Of a stretch of DNA of 64,000 bases, positions 1 to 11,468 are shown in pieces. Numbering within the stretch: position 1 is the first letter of the stretch; the number at the start of each line of letters is the position of its first letter. The notes under the pieces were generated by a model. That model had not been told where the DNA came from, searched no databases, and worked only from the letters and a program-made list of their open reading frames with translations. The position numbers and the translations under genes are program-made. This DNA is from Craterostigma plantagineum (lineage: Eukaryota; Streptophyta; Magnoliopsida; Lamiales; Linderniaceae), in contig JAPQWV010001407.1 in NCBI GenBank assembly GCA_027422505.1, positions 26,312 to 90,311 of the forward strand, in the 5' to 3' direction.

Positions 1-300
1 CACATCAAACTTGATTTTGTGCCCAGTATGCTCGAAAATTTACGGCAAATCGATCATTGAAATAGTTTTGTCGATTGATACCATTCGAATAACATCTCGT
101 AACAAATAGCAATACATGCCTTTTTTATATAACCCCTAAAAGGGCATTTTCGTCAAATCATACTTTGTGCCCTTTATTTGATTTTATCTAGAGTTAGTCC
201 TTAAAACTGTATTTAATCTGAAGAGGGCCTAAATTCAAAAGCGAAGTCACGTTGGGGCCTGATTTGGAAACGCCCCTTACTTAAATTCACAATTATTTAT
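1..300. other. Intergenic, no gene seen
   Basis: AT-rich sequence before the V-ATPase G transcript. No open frame resembles a known protein. The text resembles degenerate plant repeat DNA, but no terminal repeats could be paired. Confidence 0.5.
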
Positions 301-452
301 CGCGAGATTTAAAACAAGGAAAAAGAACTACTAATGTCGAGTTGTGGTCAGTATTGCTTCGACTGATTGATTGATTATTTTTTTCCGCGTGTTTCTTCTT
401 TAGTCTTCGTCGATTATACGATTCTCAGATCGATCTGCTCTCCTCTGATCGG

Positions 453-1009
453 GTAAAGCTGCTCACACCTTATCTTTTCATGTTAGCTGATGATGATCAT
501 CTTACTGTTACTGTGGCTGGATTGATTTCTGTTTCTATTTCAGTCCAAATAGTTGTTAATGTGTAGATCTCTGTGAGCTGTATCCTACGCTCGTTTATCT
601 GACTTGAAATCAGCTCAGATGGTTAGATTAGGTTTGTGTTATTCCAAAATTTACGGTGTAGAGAAGGTGTCGAAAGGGGGGTCGTGGTTTATTGGGATTT
701 GGTTGGTGATATGAGGCATTTTATGCGATTACGATAGCTGTATGGCTCGAATTTGAGTTAGTTTTTAGCGGAAGATTCTTGCCATGGATTTTCCTGAATT
801 TGATATGATCAAGGATATCAAGGGTTTTGAGAAATACAAGAAGCTGCAGATCGAGTGTTGAATATAAGCGGTCAGAAAGATTCTATCTTTTAGACATTTG
901 GGTGTTTTTGGTAGATGTCGTTGATTGCTTGTGGGTTTATTAGGTTCTTCCATTTCTACAAAGTGCTAAAACACTGGCTTTTAATTTACTTGCCATCCTT
1001 TTTCAACAG
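453..1009 (+). other. 5' UTR intron of V-ATPase G gene
   Basis: A GT donor follows a pyrimidine-rich leader that ends near position 452. A TTTCAACAG acceptor ends at 1009, one base before the ATG at 1011. The start codon therefore sits at the very start of the second exon, a common arrangement for plant housekeeping genes with leader introns. The donor and acceptor are seen directly; the transcription start is inferred. Confidence 0.6.
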
Positions 1010-1010
1010 T

Positions 1011-1752
1011 ATGGCGTCGTCCTCCAATAGCCAGAATGGAATTCAACTCTTGCTAGCTGCAGAGCAAGAAGCTCAGCATATCGTTAACGCTGCTAGAACA
1101 GGTAAGTAATTACACCCTCCCGGCTTTTGTGCGAATCCTTACCGCAATCTTCCTCTCATTAATTTTTAGGCGAATCGAATAATGGTATACATGTACCTTT
1201 TGCCATGGTGTGGTAGTATGGTTTTAGGTTATCTGTGTTGACTCAATGTAGACTTGGGTTATTTATCCTTTGACTTAAATTATCAAATCCTAGTTGAAAA
1301 GCTCGATTCGAAAATATATTCTTTTATGAACCGTAAATCTATTCGGTTTTCCATGGTTGGTACAGCCAAGCAAGCCAGATTAAGACAGGCAAAGGAGGAA
1401 GCAGAGAAGGAAATTGCCGAATTCCGTGCGCAGGTGGAGGCTGAGTTCCAGAAAAAGGTTGCAGAGGTAAGAATCTAACCGATTAACAATAGCAGATTAA
1501 CCAAATAAATGACAATATAGTCAATTATCATGCCTCATCATGTTAGAACTCCATATCATCAATCCATTTCCTCACTGTTTTGTCCTTTCTCGTGTGCCAT
1601 CCCCACAGAGTAGCGGTGACTCGGGTGCTAATGTGAAGCGCCTTGAGAAAGAAACGGAGGGCAAAATCGGCCACCTTAAGGAACAGACTTCGAAGATTTC
1701 GCACGACGTCGTCTCTATGCTTCTCAGCCACGTCACCTCCGTCAAGAACTGA
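1011..1752 (+). CDS. VHA-G: V-type proton ATPase subunit G
   Basis: This is the peripheral-stalk subunit G of the vacuolar H+-ATPase, which pairs with subunit E to hold the catalytic head still while protons are pumped into the vacuole and endomembranes. Three coding exons are read at 1011-1101, 1366-1466 and 1609-1752. Joined, they stay in frame and give 111 residues, the usual family length. The N-terminal helix contains [20 protein letters not shown], the most conserved part of subunit G. It is followed by the charged [19 protein letters not shown] coiled coil and a C-terminus ending HVTSVKN. Both introns have GT/AG borders. This is one of the few genes in the window with no frame break. 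No other assignment is plausible. Confidence 0.96.
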
Positions 1753-2221
1753 CATCTTCGTCTATGTCCTCTCAATCAAAAGTTGGTACGAATGTATTAT
1801 GAATTCCTTTATATCGTGATGTCCAGCAGCTATTCTATTTCCCTTGATTTGAATAAAAAAAAAATTTGGCATTTCACTTGGTTTCTAGACCTTGATTGTG
1901 CTTTGTAGAGTTGCATACAATGCATTACGGCTTCTGATTAAACATCTACTGAAATATCTCCAACATTTTGAATTTACTCCACATAAAACTTCTGTATATA
2001 AATATTCATGAGCATCACAATCCCTATACAGCCAGTAGCAAACTTACGTACACATAAAGACACACAAGGAGCTGTCCAAGCGGATCTTCCGGGCCGGGCC
2101 GGGCCACAAACCCACAGATCAGCAACCGCGGGCCATCGATCATGCGTCCAAGCTAGGGTTTTTTCCAGCCCTTTTTCTGAGTACGCACAATACAAAAAAG
2201 AAAAACACGCACATAACCTAA
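1753..2221. other. 3' flanks of convergent genes
   Basis: This is the 3' UTR of V-ATPase G, with an AATAAA-like signal near 1851, facing the 3' end of the DUF668 gene. Short open frames here match nothing recognisable. The segment holds no gene that I can support. Confidence 0.5.
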
Positions 2222-3944
2222 TCAATCAACATACTCATCATCGACCGATCTGCTGCTACCGCACCCAGCCAACGTTTTCGCGCTGATTTCCCTCCCAAAC
2301 CTCCACACGTAATTCAAGCCCATGAGAAGCTCGGTGATCGCCGCCTCTGTCTTTTCTTGGTTCGCAAAGTAGAGCGTCTGAACCAACAAAACGTTCGTCC
2401 TCGACACCAAACTGTGGTGCTCGAAGCTCCTCTCCGACTGCCACCTCACCGTGCTGTGGGCCATGGGCGCGAGCCACCCGAGGGTAGCCGCGATCGCATC
2501 GGTCTCCCCGGCTAGGGCCGTGTCGTAGGCCTCCGAGCCCAATTGGCCAGCGTAGGGCCTCAGCTTGGCCCGAAGGGCGTTTCGTATGGTGGCGGGCAGC
2601 ATGCTGTAGAGGTCGTCCCTCGCGTCGTTTCCTATCAGGTGAGGAGAAGGGACCAACTTTTCGATGAATATTATGAGGTTTGCGTAGTGAAGCGCTAGGG
2701 CAGCCGCCCCGAGGGTCTCGGGCGGCGCGCTCGCCGGCTTGTAGTCGTCGTTCTTGGAAGGAAAAGCGTTAGAGCCGTTTTCCCTGAGCAGGTTTCCGAG
2801 GGTTCTTGGCTTGTTTTTTTCATCTGAATTTCGAGGATATGTGTTTAAGGGCGAACTGCTGCTTTCGCGGCCCGCGGGCACGGGCGGGTCGGTCTGTTTC
2901 TTACGTGGGCCCTTCTCGGTTTTGCGAAACTGCCAAAGCTTAAAGGTGGTGCCTTTGCTTGCTTTTTTCGAAGACGGGCCTGGGCTGGGATGGCCCGTCG
3001 ACTTTCCTAACGGTCCGGAGAAGAAACTGACGCCATTGGGCTTGCGGGATAACGGCTGGATGTGGGCTTGAGCGGACCCGAATGGAAGTGCTCGACGTGA
3101 TTCGTTCTCAAGAGCGGGCCCGATGCAGAGACGGGCTTTACCGAAGGAACCTAGGGGGGAGGTAATTTTCGGAGGGGAACACCGAAGACTGAGTTAGGAC
3201 CGTTGAGTTGAACTGTCTGCTGTTGCTGTTGTAATAAGCTTCTGCAACGCTCGACCCGTCGAAAACGTAGCCTATCCTTCCGTAGACGGTGAACAGAGAT
3301 CGAGCCAAGAGGAGAATCACGTAATCGTACGTTTTGTTCCATAGGGAATTCTGCTTTATGTGCTTCACTTCTTGGATCTTCCACGCCACCTTCTTTTCGT
3401 ACTCGACTAAAGTTATGCCATCGACGCTATCGTTGGCCCTCATTCTCTTCAGAGTCTGCTCTAAGTCGGCGAGGTTCTCCATTTCTTGGTACAGGTTCGT
3501 GTTTAGCACGACGAACTTCTCCATTTTCTTGGCCTTTTTGTCCATCTTCTTCCAAGAAAATCGCCAGGCGTAAGGGTCGTTCCCGCCCCTGACCAAATCG
3601 TCGAAGGCCCGCTCGAAGCTCCTTAAGAATGGATCTTGGCATTTCTTGGACAGCCTCGAAACTGCCCTAGCAACGTTTCCCAGGTTTTCGGTCATTTCGG
3701 AGCATATCAGCTTTCCTATGTAGTCTTCGTCGTCTGAGATGAGCTTCTTTATTCCTATCGAGTTTGAGATTTCTTCCCTTATTTTGGCAACTTGCTTGTC
3801 TGATAACGAACGCCATAGATGGAGAAGCTTGCTCATTAGGCTAGCAGCTTCGAAGGCTAGGACTGCAATCTGCACCTTTTTCGCGTCGAAATCGTTGTTC
3901 TTTGAGGTTGTCCAAAACCCGCGGAACCATGAATTCGATACCAT
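2222..3944 (-). CDS. DUF3475/DUF668 protein, PSI1-like
   Basis: A plant-specific protein of the PSK SIMULATOR 1 family, whose members promote growth downstream of phytosulfokine signalling. The N-terminal part (3944-3138) begins MVSNSWFRGFWTTSKNND and contains the DUF3475 region (KKVQIAVLAFEAASLMSKLL). The C-terminal part (2881-2222) contains the DUF668 core with TLGAAALALHYANLIIFIEK, MLPATIRNALRAKL and WLAPMAHSTVRWQSER. The coding sequence is intronless. The two halves are in different frames, separated by a change at a run of six G (3154-3159). Reading past it in the shifted frame is open all the way to 2881. The simplest view is one intact gene with a single-base homopolymer error. The Arg/Ser-rich linker is typically variable in this family. 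Confidence 0.88.
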
Positions 3945-3985
3945 TTTTCGAATCGAATGGCTTATAATCGATGGTTATCGATAAG

Positions 3986-4387
3986 CTGCATAAAGAAAAG
4001 GAACAAGTCTATCAAAATTCGAAAAAAAAAAAGGGGCTTTAAGCAAAGGTATGGAACTGAATCGATCATAGCAGTAAAAGGGTTGTAAAATTAGGTCATA
4101 AAAGCTACAGCTGTGCAATAAAGATTAGATTTTTGGTCAATTTCTTAGGAGCAGCAGATATGTACAGAAGCATAAATAGATCAATAACCTAGATTCAACT
4201 CATCAAGTATGGGATAAGAAGCTCATGACTAAATTAGAATTAGTAAAACCCCACTTCTAAATCCTTCCTACCCAACATCTGCAAAAGAAGAAAAAATTCT
4301 TAAATCTTGGAAAATAGTTCAAAAGCAGCACAAGACCCCACGGTGAAAGACAAGCAATTAATGGTAACGAAACATTAAGACACTCAC
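3986..4387 (-). other. Probable 5' UTR intron of DUF668 gene
   Basis: Read on the minus strand, a GTGAGT donor starts at 4387 and a TTTCTTTATGCAG acceptor ends at 3986. The acceptor lies about 40 bases upstream of the ATG at 3944. The interval is AT-rich and lacks coding frames. This is inference from splice consensus only. Confidence 0.45.
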
Positions 4388-4599
4388 ATGAGGTTTATAC
4401 GAGGAAAGGGAAAATTAGGGCCGCCGTGGAATCTCTTACTGAGAATCACAGAAATCAAAAGGAAGAGAAAAAGAAAAAAAAAAGAAAGGGAAAAAAGTTT
4501 TTAGTTGGGGAGAATCGAACGTGAGAGAGAAGCAGCCACATGCGAGGAAAAAAATGCAGCAGAAAACTTTAGAAAGTTGCGAAAGCGCGTTGTATTTAT

Positions 4600-6849
4600 T
4601 GTAGATTACATTTATTGTTATTTCCACAACCAACCCTCAGAATCTTTTTTAATTTTTGTAATAATTAATGTTTTGTGTCCCTAATTGTCTTTATATTCTC
4701 AACCCAAAAAAGAAAAAGATTCTTCCCAAATGGAAAAATCGAATTCTTGTTTTGATTTTTTAAGTCTATCATTTGCATCTTCTATTCTATGGGCAATTAT
4801 ATTAATTAGTATTTTGGTGCACAGTCTACACCTGTGCAACCAAATTATAAAGACTGACGTGTGCTTTTATTTTACATATCATGAACGTGACAAAACGTCT
4901 TGGGAGGTTTCATCCAAATAAACATGGGTTGGTTACTGAATTTTTTAACTTTTTTGATTATTAATTGCGAAAAAGTTTTGATTGGTGAATTGAAAACAGA
5001 CCAAACTAGATGTCGATTTGGTAGTTTTTATCAGCCCCGAGCCTTTATACTAGAATAGATTACCACATAGAATGTAAGTTAACTATTCATATATAGCTAT
5101 GGGAACTTCATAAAATATGGGAAAGTACAGGAGGCACCGGGACAATATGAGGAAGTGTCCAATCATTACAAGGAGACCACGCGGTGACGTTAATGTTACT
5201 ATTTTGACCCTTTCAAATTGACCCCACGGAGTTTTTATCTTTCATTGTTCGGTCCAAGTAGAGTTGTTATTCGTTGACTGAGTTACTACTTATTTTTACT
5301 CATGGTAAGTGCTTTGTTTTATAAAAAATTGATAGCTTCTGGATAAACTTTGCTCCTAAGACCGAATAAATATATCCACTAGTCGTAATTAAAACGAAAT
5401 TGACCAAAAGTTTGACTTTAGTTTAGTGGGGTTAGCATGGATATTTATTTTGTTGGATATGATTACGTGTTCACTTAAATCGTGGTTGGGGACATTTTTT
5501 TCAAAGACGTTTGTCTACTACCTTTTGAGTTGCTCCCTAATTTTTAACGTCAACTTCGACTTTTATGAAAGGCCGAACATTTAATTTATGATGATGATTC
5601 AAACAAGCCCATATGAAATGACGATCCAAAAATTTGAGTCCTACAAAATTACGCTGGATCATAAAATGGTTTTACTATTTGGGCCGTGATAATTGTTATT
5701 GGCCCAATTCTGCTAAGTGGGCCCACAATTTGTCACGTGCCTCAATTTCTATAAGTCCTAACTTTAAGACTAAATGAAGCTATACATAGCTCAGATGTCA
5801 GAACTAGCGAGGGATAACGGTAAGAAAAGTTGAAATGACCGAATTAACCTCATTCGTATAAGGTGCTGTGCAGTGCAGCGCGTGCTTTCAGCCTAATTAT
5901 CGTATCGATACTAATACTTTTAGCATCATTAATTAAGCTATTTTAAAAAATAAAATTTTAAAACGATGGTAAATTGTCTAGGTAAAATACTAAAATACTA
6001 GACAGATCAATGGTCAGTTTCTAGGCCCCGTAGTTATGTAAGAGTATAGTTGTACCTACCATTTACCAAGTGACCTTATTTTATTTGAGTTGGAGCTCCT
6101 GGCATTTATTAATTATATTAATATTTACAAATAACATATAGATTATTTGCATAATAATGTAATGCCACACTTTCATAGTAATAGGTGACGGTGTTTCGAT
6201 AACACCAACCAGGGAGATTTGAGATAATATATTGCGTTGTATTCAATAGATTATTAACTAACACTTAATTTCTCAAAATAGTGAACTCTTTGGTAATTTG
6301 ATGGTGTGCATTTAATAGAGTGGCTGTGTATGTATGTGTAGTCAGAGAACACATTATATTAAAAAGAATAACTCCACCATAGGGTTTTGCCGATGGATTA
6401 CCTATATTCCTTTTGTATAATGGGTTCTCTCAAGCATATAACTCTCTTCACTAAAGCATTAAAAAAAGCTCTTAAACGACAAAAATACCCTTAAAATAAA
6501 GGTCGTTAAATAAAAAGATCGATCAACGATACTATTTTTTGAAGAACCCCGCCAGCTTCAATAAACTACGGCAACGCCGTTAAAATTTATCCAAGTGACG
6601 CGGTAATTAACAATAATAAATTCATTTTTACTAAGAAAAAACACTATTAAACGTGATAAAAAAAAAAGAACTGAAACATATATCAGTTGCACTGAATTTG
6701 AAGATTTATTGAAGATTTCTAGCTGCCTAACCATGCACGTATTTTTTAATGCACATATAAAGAAAATTCCAGCTACTAATTCACTTTATTAATATTCCTT
6801 GTTAGCTTCTCTTTCCCTCTTCTAGTTAGGCCATTCCTTTACAATGAAC

Positions 6850-6850
<1 letters not shown>
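4600..6850. other. Intergenic between divergent DUF668 and DME genes
   Basis: About 2.2 kb of AT-rich DNA between two divergently transcribed genes. It should hold the promoters of both. A G-box-like CACGTG core occurs near 5735. No ORF resembles a known protein, and I could not pair terminal repeats. Confidence 0.4.
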
Positions 6851-6852
<2 letters not shown>

Positions 6853-6889
<37 letters not shown>

Positions 6890-6896
6890 CATCGAT
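6853..6896. repeat. (CT)n microsatellite upstream of DME
   Basis: An uninterrupted TC/CT dinucleotide run of about 44 bases, roughly 700 bp upstream of the DME start codon. Such pyrimidine tracts often lie in plant 5' leaders, so it may be transcribed. Leader introns between this point and 7578 are likely (several GT/AG candidates) but unresolved. Confidence 0.85.
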
Positions 6897-7577
6897 AGTA
6901 ACAAGTTTCTTGTGCCATTGACTCATTCTCAGGTACATTACTATATTAATGTATATATATTATAGATATATATTCTCAAGCTGTTAAATCTTTTTTCTTA
7001 CAAATTTTATTCCATGTTTTTTTTTTCTTACCAACTTAATTTCCTGTCTCAAGGCTGAGATCTTCATCTTCGTCGTTAAATCGGCAAGCTCTTAATCGGC
7101 CTTTAAGAACGTATCCTCGAGTAATTAAAATCAGCTGCATTTTAATCACATGATGAAATCTTTCTGGGTTTTATCCATCATCTTGAATACATGAATAAAT
7201 CCCAGTAATTTGATTCACTCGTCAATGCTTTTTAATTTCAGATTTCGATCTTCCACATAAAGAGTGGAGGTGATACGCAGTGGGTTTTTGGGTAAGCAAT
7301 TGTTCTATTTTTATGGCTCTTAATTGCTCCGTGCTATGGGGTTTCGTCACATTTAACCCAAGAGAAATGCATTTTTGTTAATAATATTCTCAATTTTCCA
7401 TTTTTCTATTTTTTACCTATTTAAATCTCTTGTCTTGACCCAGTAAATGTGCTTGCTGTTGCCGAGAAAAAGTGTATAACAATTCAGCTAAAAAATATGA
7501 TGGCTTGGTCAGAGCTTTGATTCAGATAGATTCGTAGCTTCTTCTTTCAGCAATTTGACATCTTTTTTTCCAAAGGG

Positions 7578-10500
7578 ATGAACTTTAGATGTGGATCTTA
7601 TCAGAATCCTCAAGAAAATCTGAGTTTTTGGGTCCCTTCAACGCCCGAAAAGCCATCCTCCCAAAGATCGAGCAATGCCCGCCCCGAAATGGCGAAGAAC
7701 AATCCATCTCAGAGTACCGAAAATTGGGGCGAGCTGCTCGGGATTTACTCGGGATTTCTGCAGAACGATCAGTCGAATGCTGCTACTACATCAGCTATGG
7801 TGTCCCACACTGATCATCAGATTCCTAATACGGTTAGGCTCATGGGACAGAATTACTCGAGTGTGAGCGTTAGAGACGTTCCTTGCGCTGTTTTGGATCG
7901 TGGGCTGTCCCAAAACAGCGATGTAATGAGACTAGACAGCACTAACTACGAAGGCAGAATCTTGAATCATAGGGCTAATTCTAATGTCTTTTGGGAGAAG
8001 AAAGCAGCTCAGCCTCAAAGGGTTAATTCTTTATTGGATTTGTTGAGCTCGACGACGAGCCACGTCAGCAATTACGTCTTGGGCGGGCCCGCTGGCTTAA
8101 ATGCAAGCCAGCTCATGAGCTACGTGTCGAATGGCCCGACTTTGCATGAAAGGCGTGAAGCGCCGAACGGTGAGTTGCGTTTTCCTTTTTGAGCGTTTGG
8201 TTGTTCGTTCTTACACGTTTTCTGTTCGACTGCTTGCGTGTAATAGACACAACGCCCACGGTCAAGATTACTAGCATTGATTAAAAGCATGATCTCATTT
8301 GCAAAATCTCGACTTATTTCACTTCTGTTTTTTCGCCAGACTTCGATCAATACGATCTCTATTGTAAAAATGGCTTTTCTTGTTCGCAGATAGATTGATG
8401 ATCTCTTACTGGCCAAACAGCAACCTCAGATTATTACCTTCAGTAGCAGCAAACTCATCGTTGACAATGGCTTCTTCGCCCTTCGTTCCAATAACGCCAG
8501 ATCAGCACAAGCATACGCTATCTTCGACGGGCCCCACTCTCGACACATCATCATCATCACCACCAACGAAGGAGAACGGCGAAATCATAGAGATCGACCT
8601 TAACAAAACGCCTCAGCAGAAACCTCCCAAGAGGAGGAAAGTGAGGCCTAAGGTCGTGGTTGAAGGGAAGAAACAGAGGAGGGCTCCCAACAAGGAGAAG
8701 AAGACGCCTCCTTCGAACGAAAACGCTCGAACTAAGAGGAAGTACGTAAGGAGAAAGGTCGTCGAATCTCCATCAACGGCTCCATCGACCGAGAAATCGA
8801 ATGTTGTCGAATCGAAGAATTGGACGTGGGCCCGCCAGCAAAATCGTGCAGGCGATTTCTGAACTTCGATTTGAACGTCGAAGCTGGGAAGAAAGCCATG
8901 GCCTTGAAGGGTCAGAGCAGCGCCAAGGTGGAGATTATCGGGAAAATCAGGTTTTCGATGCGATTGCGGCCAAGAACGATCGAAGGTTGCTGAATTTGAG
9001 CCTCATGGTTCGTCTCGATTGGAACTTACGCCCCAACAGCAGCCTAAAAACCATACTCTGATGAATATAATTGCCCGTAGTTTAAGCGTACAGAGTGCAA
9101 GTGTGAATATCTATAATCATGGGAACAATGGCGAGCCATCACTTCAGATATGTGGTAAACTCATCAGCCACGGTTCGAAGAACGCCTTGAGATGGGTATT
9201 ATGGTGATCGTAATGCAAGAATCGTTGCAGAAAGCTCTGTAATGGATAGGAATGGTGGGTTCATATATGAAGATGATAAAGGACAGAGCAGTTGTATAGA
9301 TAAAAATGCTCAAGTGCATTCGAGCGCAGAACAAATTGGGCAGAATACGTGAGCAAAGAGTGGGCCATTACCTCGATCATCGCAGAGCCCTCTGTAAGAA
9401 ACGAAAGTACCGTTTTTCCTAGTCGAGTGTCTGTCAAGAAACGAAGCAAAAAGGTGGCTCTCATGGACAAAACTGTTAAGAAGGCAATGAGGAGGAGCAA
9501 AGCGAACTCCTCGAAAGAAAATCGCAGGTAAAAAATGAACAGTTCCTTGAGCTTTGCTATTGCATTGACGTTAAAAGATGATCACGATGTGGTTCTGAAT
9601 TTTCTTTTTGTTAAGGTTGCAAGAGAAAAGCCATACGCTCTCCGTCGATTTCATCACAGAACGGCTCAGAGCCCTGCAAATTGGCTCGAGCGGCAAGGAA
9701 TTAGTGCCATACGGTGGAGATGGTTCCATAGTTCCATTCCTGCCGGCGAAAAAGCGGGTCCCACGGCCAAGAGTCGAGCTCGATTCTGAGACGAATAGGC
9801 TTTGGAACTTATTGATGGGCAAAGAAGGAGCCGAAAATGCAGACGCCATGGACGCCGATAAGCAGAAATGGTGGGACGAAGAACGCAAGGTTGTTAGGGG
9901 AAGGGTCGACTCGTTCATCGCAAGGATGCATCTCGTCCAAGGTAGTAATATACGAAGTTTCGACAATTCTACTGCAATCGAATCGTGGCCCAAAAAATTG
10001 ACTTTGAAAGTCCAAATCTTTGCAGGGGACAGGCGATTCTCGAAATGGAAGGGATCGGTCGTCGATTCTGTGATTGGAGTGTTTCTTACGCAGAACGTCT
10101 CTGATCATCTCTCTAGGTAAGAAGATCATACATAACCCATGATTGAACTAATTGTTAAGAGTCGAAGAAACCGAACTAATTCCCTTTTTTACTTTCAGCT
10201 CTGCTTTCATGTCTCTCGTCTCCAAGTTCCCAGCAAAAAATCGACGAGCGCAGCGAAAACTAGCTCGAAGAAAAACGAGGTTCACATTACATTTCCCGAC
10301 GAAGAATCGAACCAGCCCTTCACAGCCAACCATAGCTCGGTGACATCTGTTGAATCGTCCGAGCACAAACAAACAAGACTGCGCAGATTCAGACAGACTC
10401 TTCGAGCAAACTTGGCAATGTAATGAACGAAGAAGACATTGTGTCTTCGCAGGGCTCAACCGAATCTTGTTCGGTTCAAAACGCCGAAGACCTAAAATAT

Positions 10501-11437
10501 GGCTCGGGGTCGAATTCAGAAGCTGAAGAAGGCGTTCTTAGCGTCTCTAAAAAGGCTGAAGCAATCGATTCACAGCAAATCGATCAGTTTCAATTCAACG
10601 TAAGTTCATTCCCTGGAAACTTGATGGGCCATCAAGACAACGTAAATTTGGGCGCATTCGTTTCAAACGACTCGTATTATCAGAAGTCTGCGCCGTATGT
10701 TAGTTCCTGGACAAACTTGTTACTGGGACTGCAGAGTTTTGAGTCAGATGTTTTTACATCGTCTAGAAAAGAAGGCGAATCTTATTTGGGCACAACAGAA
10801 TTCGTTAACGGTAGAGAAGGAGTAGGGCATGCAAGTAATAACATAGGACAGAGTATAGAATGTAGCGTTTTAGGTACACAAACTAAGCATCGGCAAGAGC
10901 TTAATGGCTGGGACTTCAGCAATCGTACTGAAGGAGGAACGCATGAAAGCACTTCAGCTACAAAGCCAGCCGAAGATTCTCCACAATATAGTAGAATTCG
11001 AAGCGGTATATATATACGTATATGCCCTTAAATCACCATTTTTTTTTCCTTGGCTGGAATGAAATCGATATGAAGGTGAATGAACGCTAATGCAGGTGAA
11101 CAGCAACATTTAGGGTCGGGAGAGAAGAAGCAAAACGAAGATGGTGTCAGAAATACGGCTGAAAATACGAGAAAGAGAAAGGCGGAGAAGAAAGAAAAGG
11201 CAGAACCGATCATTTGGGACACCTTGAGGACAAAGGCTGAGTCAGACGCTGGAGTACGAGGAAGAACTTACGAGAACTTGGACTCTTTGGATTACGAAGC
11301 GCTGAGAGAAGCAGATGTTCGTGAGATTTCTGACACCATCAAAGAGCGAGGGATGAACAACATGTTAGCGGAGAGAATCAAGGTTAGGCAACAAGAATAT
11401 TTGACAATGATTGATTAAAAGAAATATCGACAGACCG

Positions 11438-11468
<31 letters not shown>

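Noticed and set aside
2008..2286. 92-codon plus-strand ORF
   Set aside because: Lies in the 3' flank between two convergent genes and matches nothing recognisable.
6853..6896. CT repeat as a possible regulatory element of DME
   Set aside because: Simple microsatellite; recorded as a repeat only, since nothing in the sequence shows a regulatory role.
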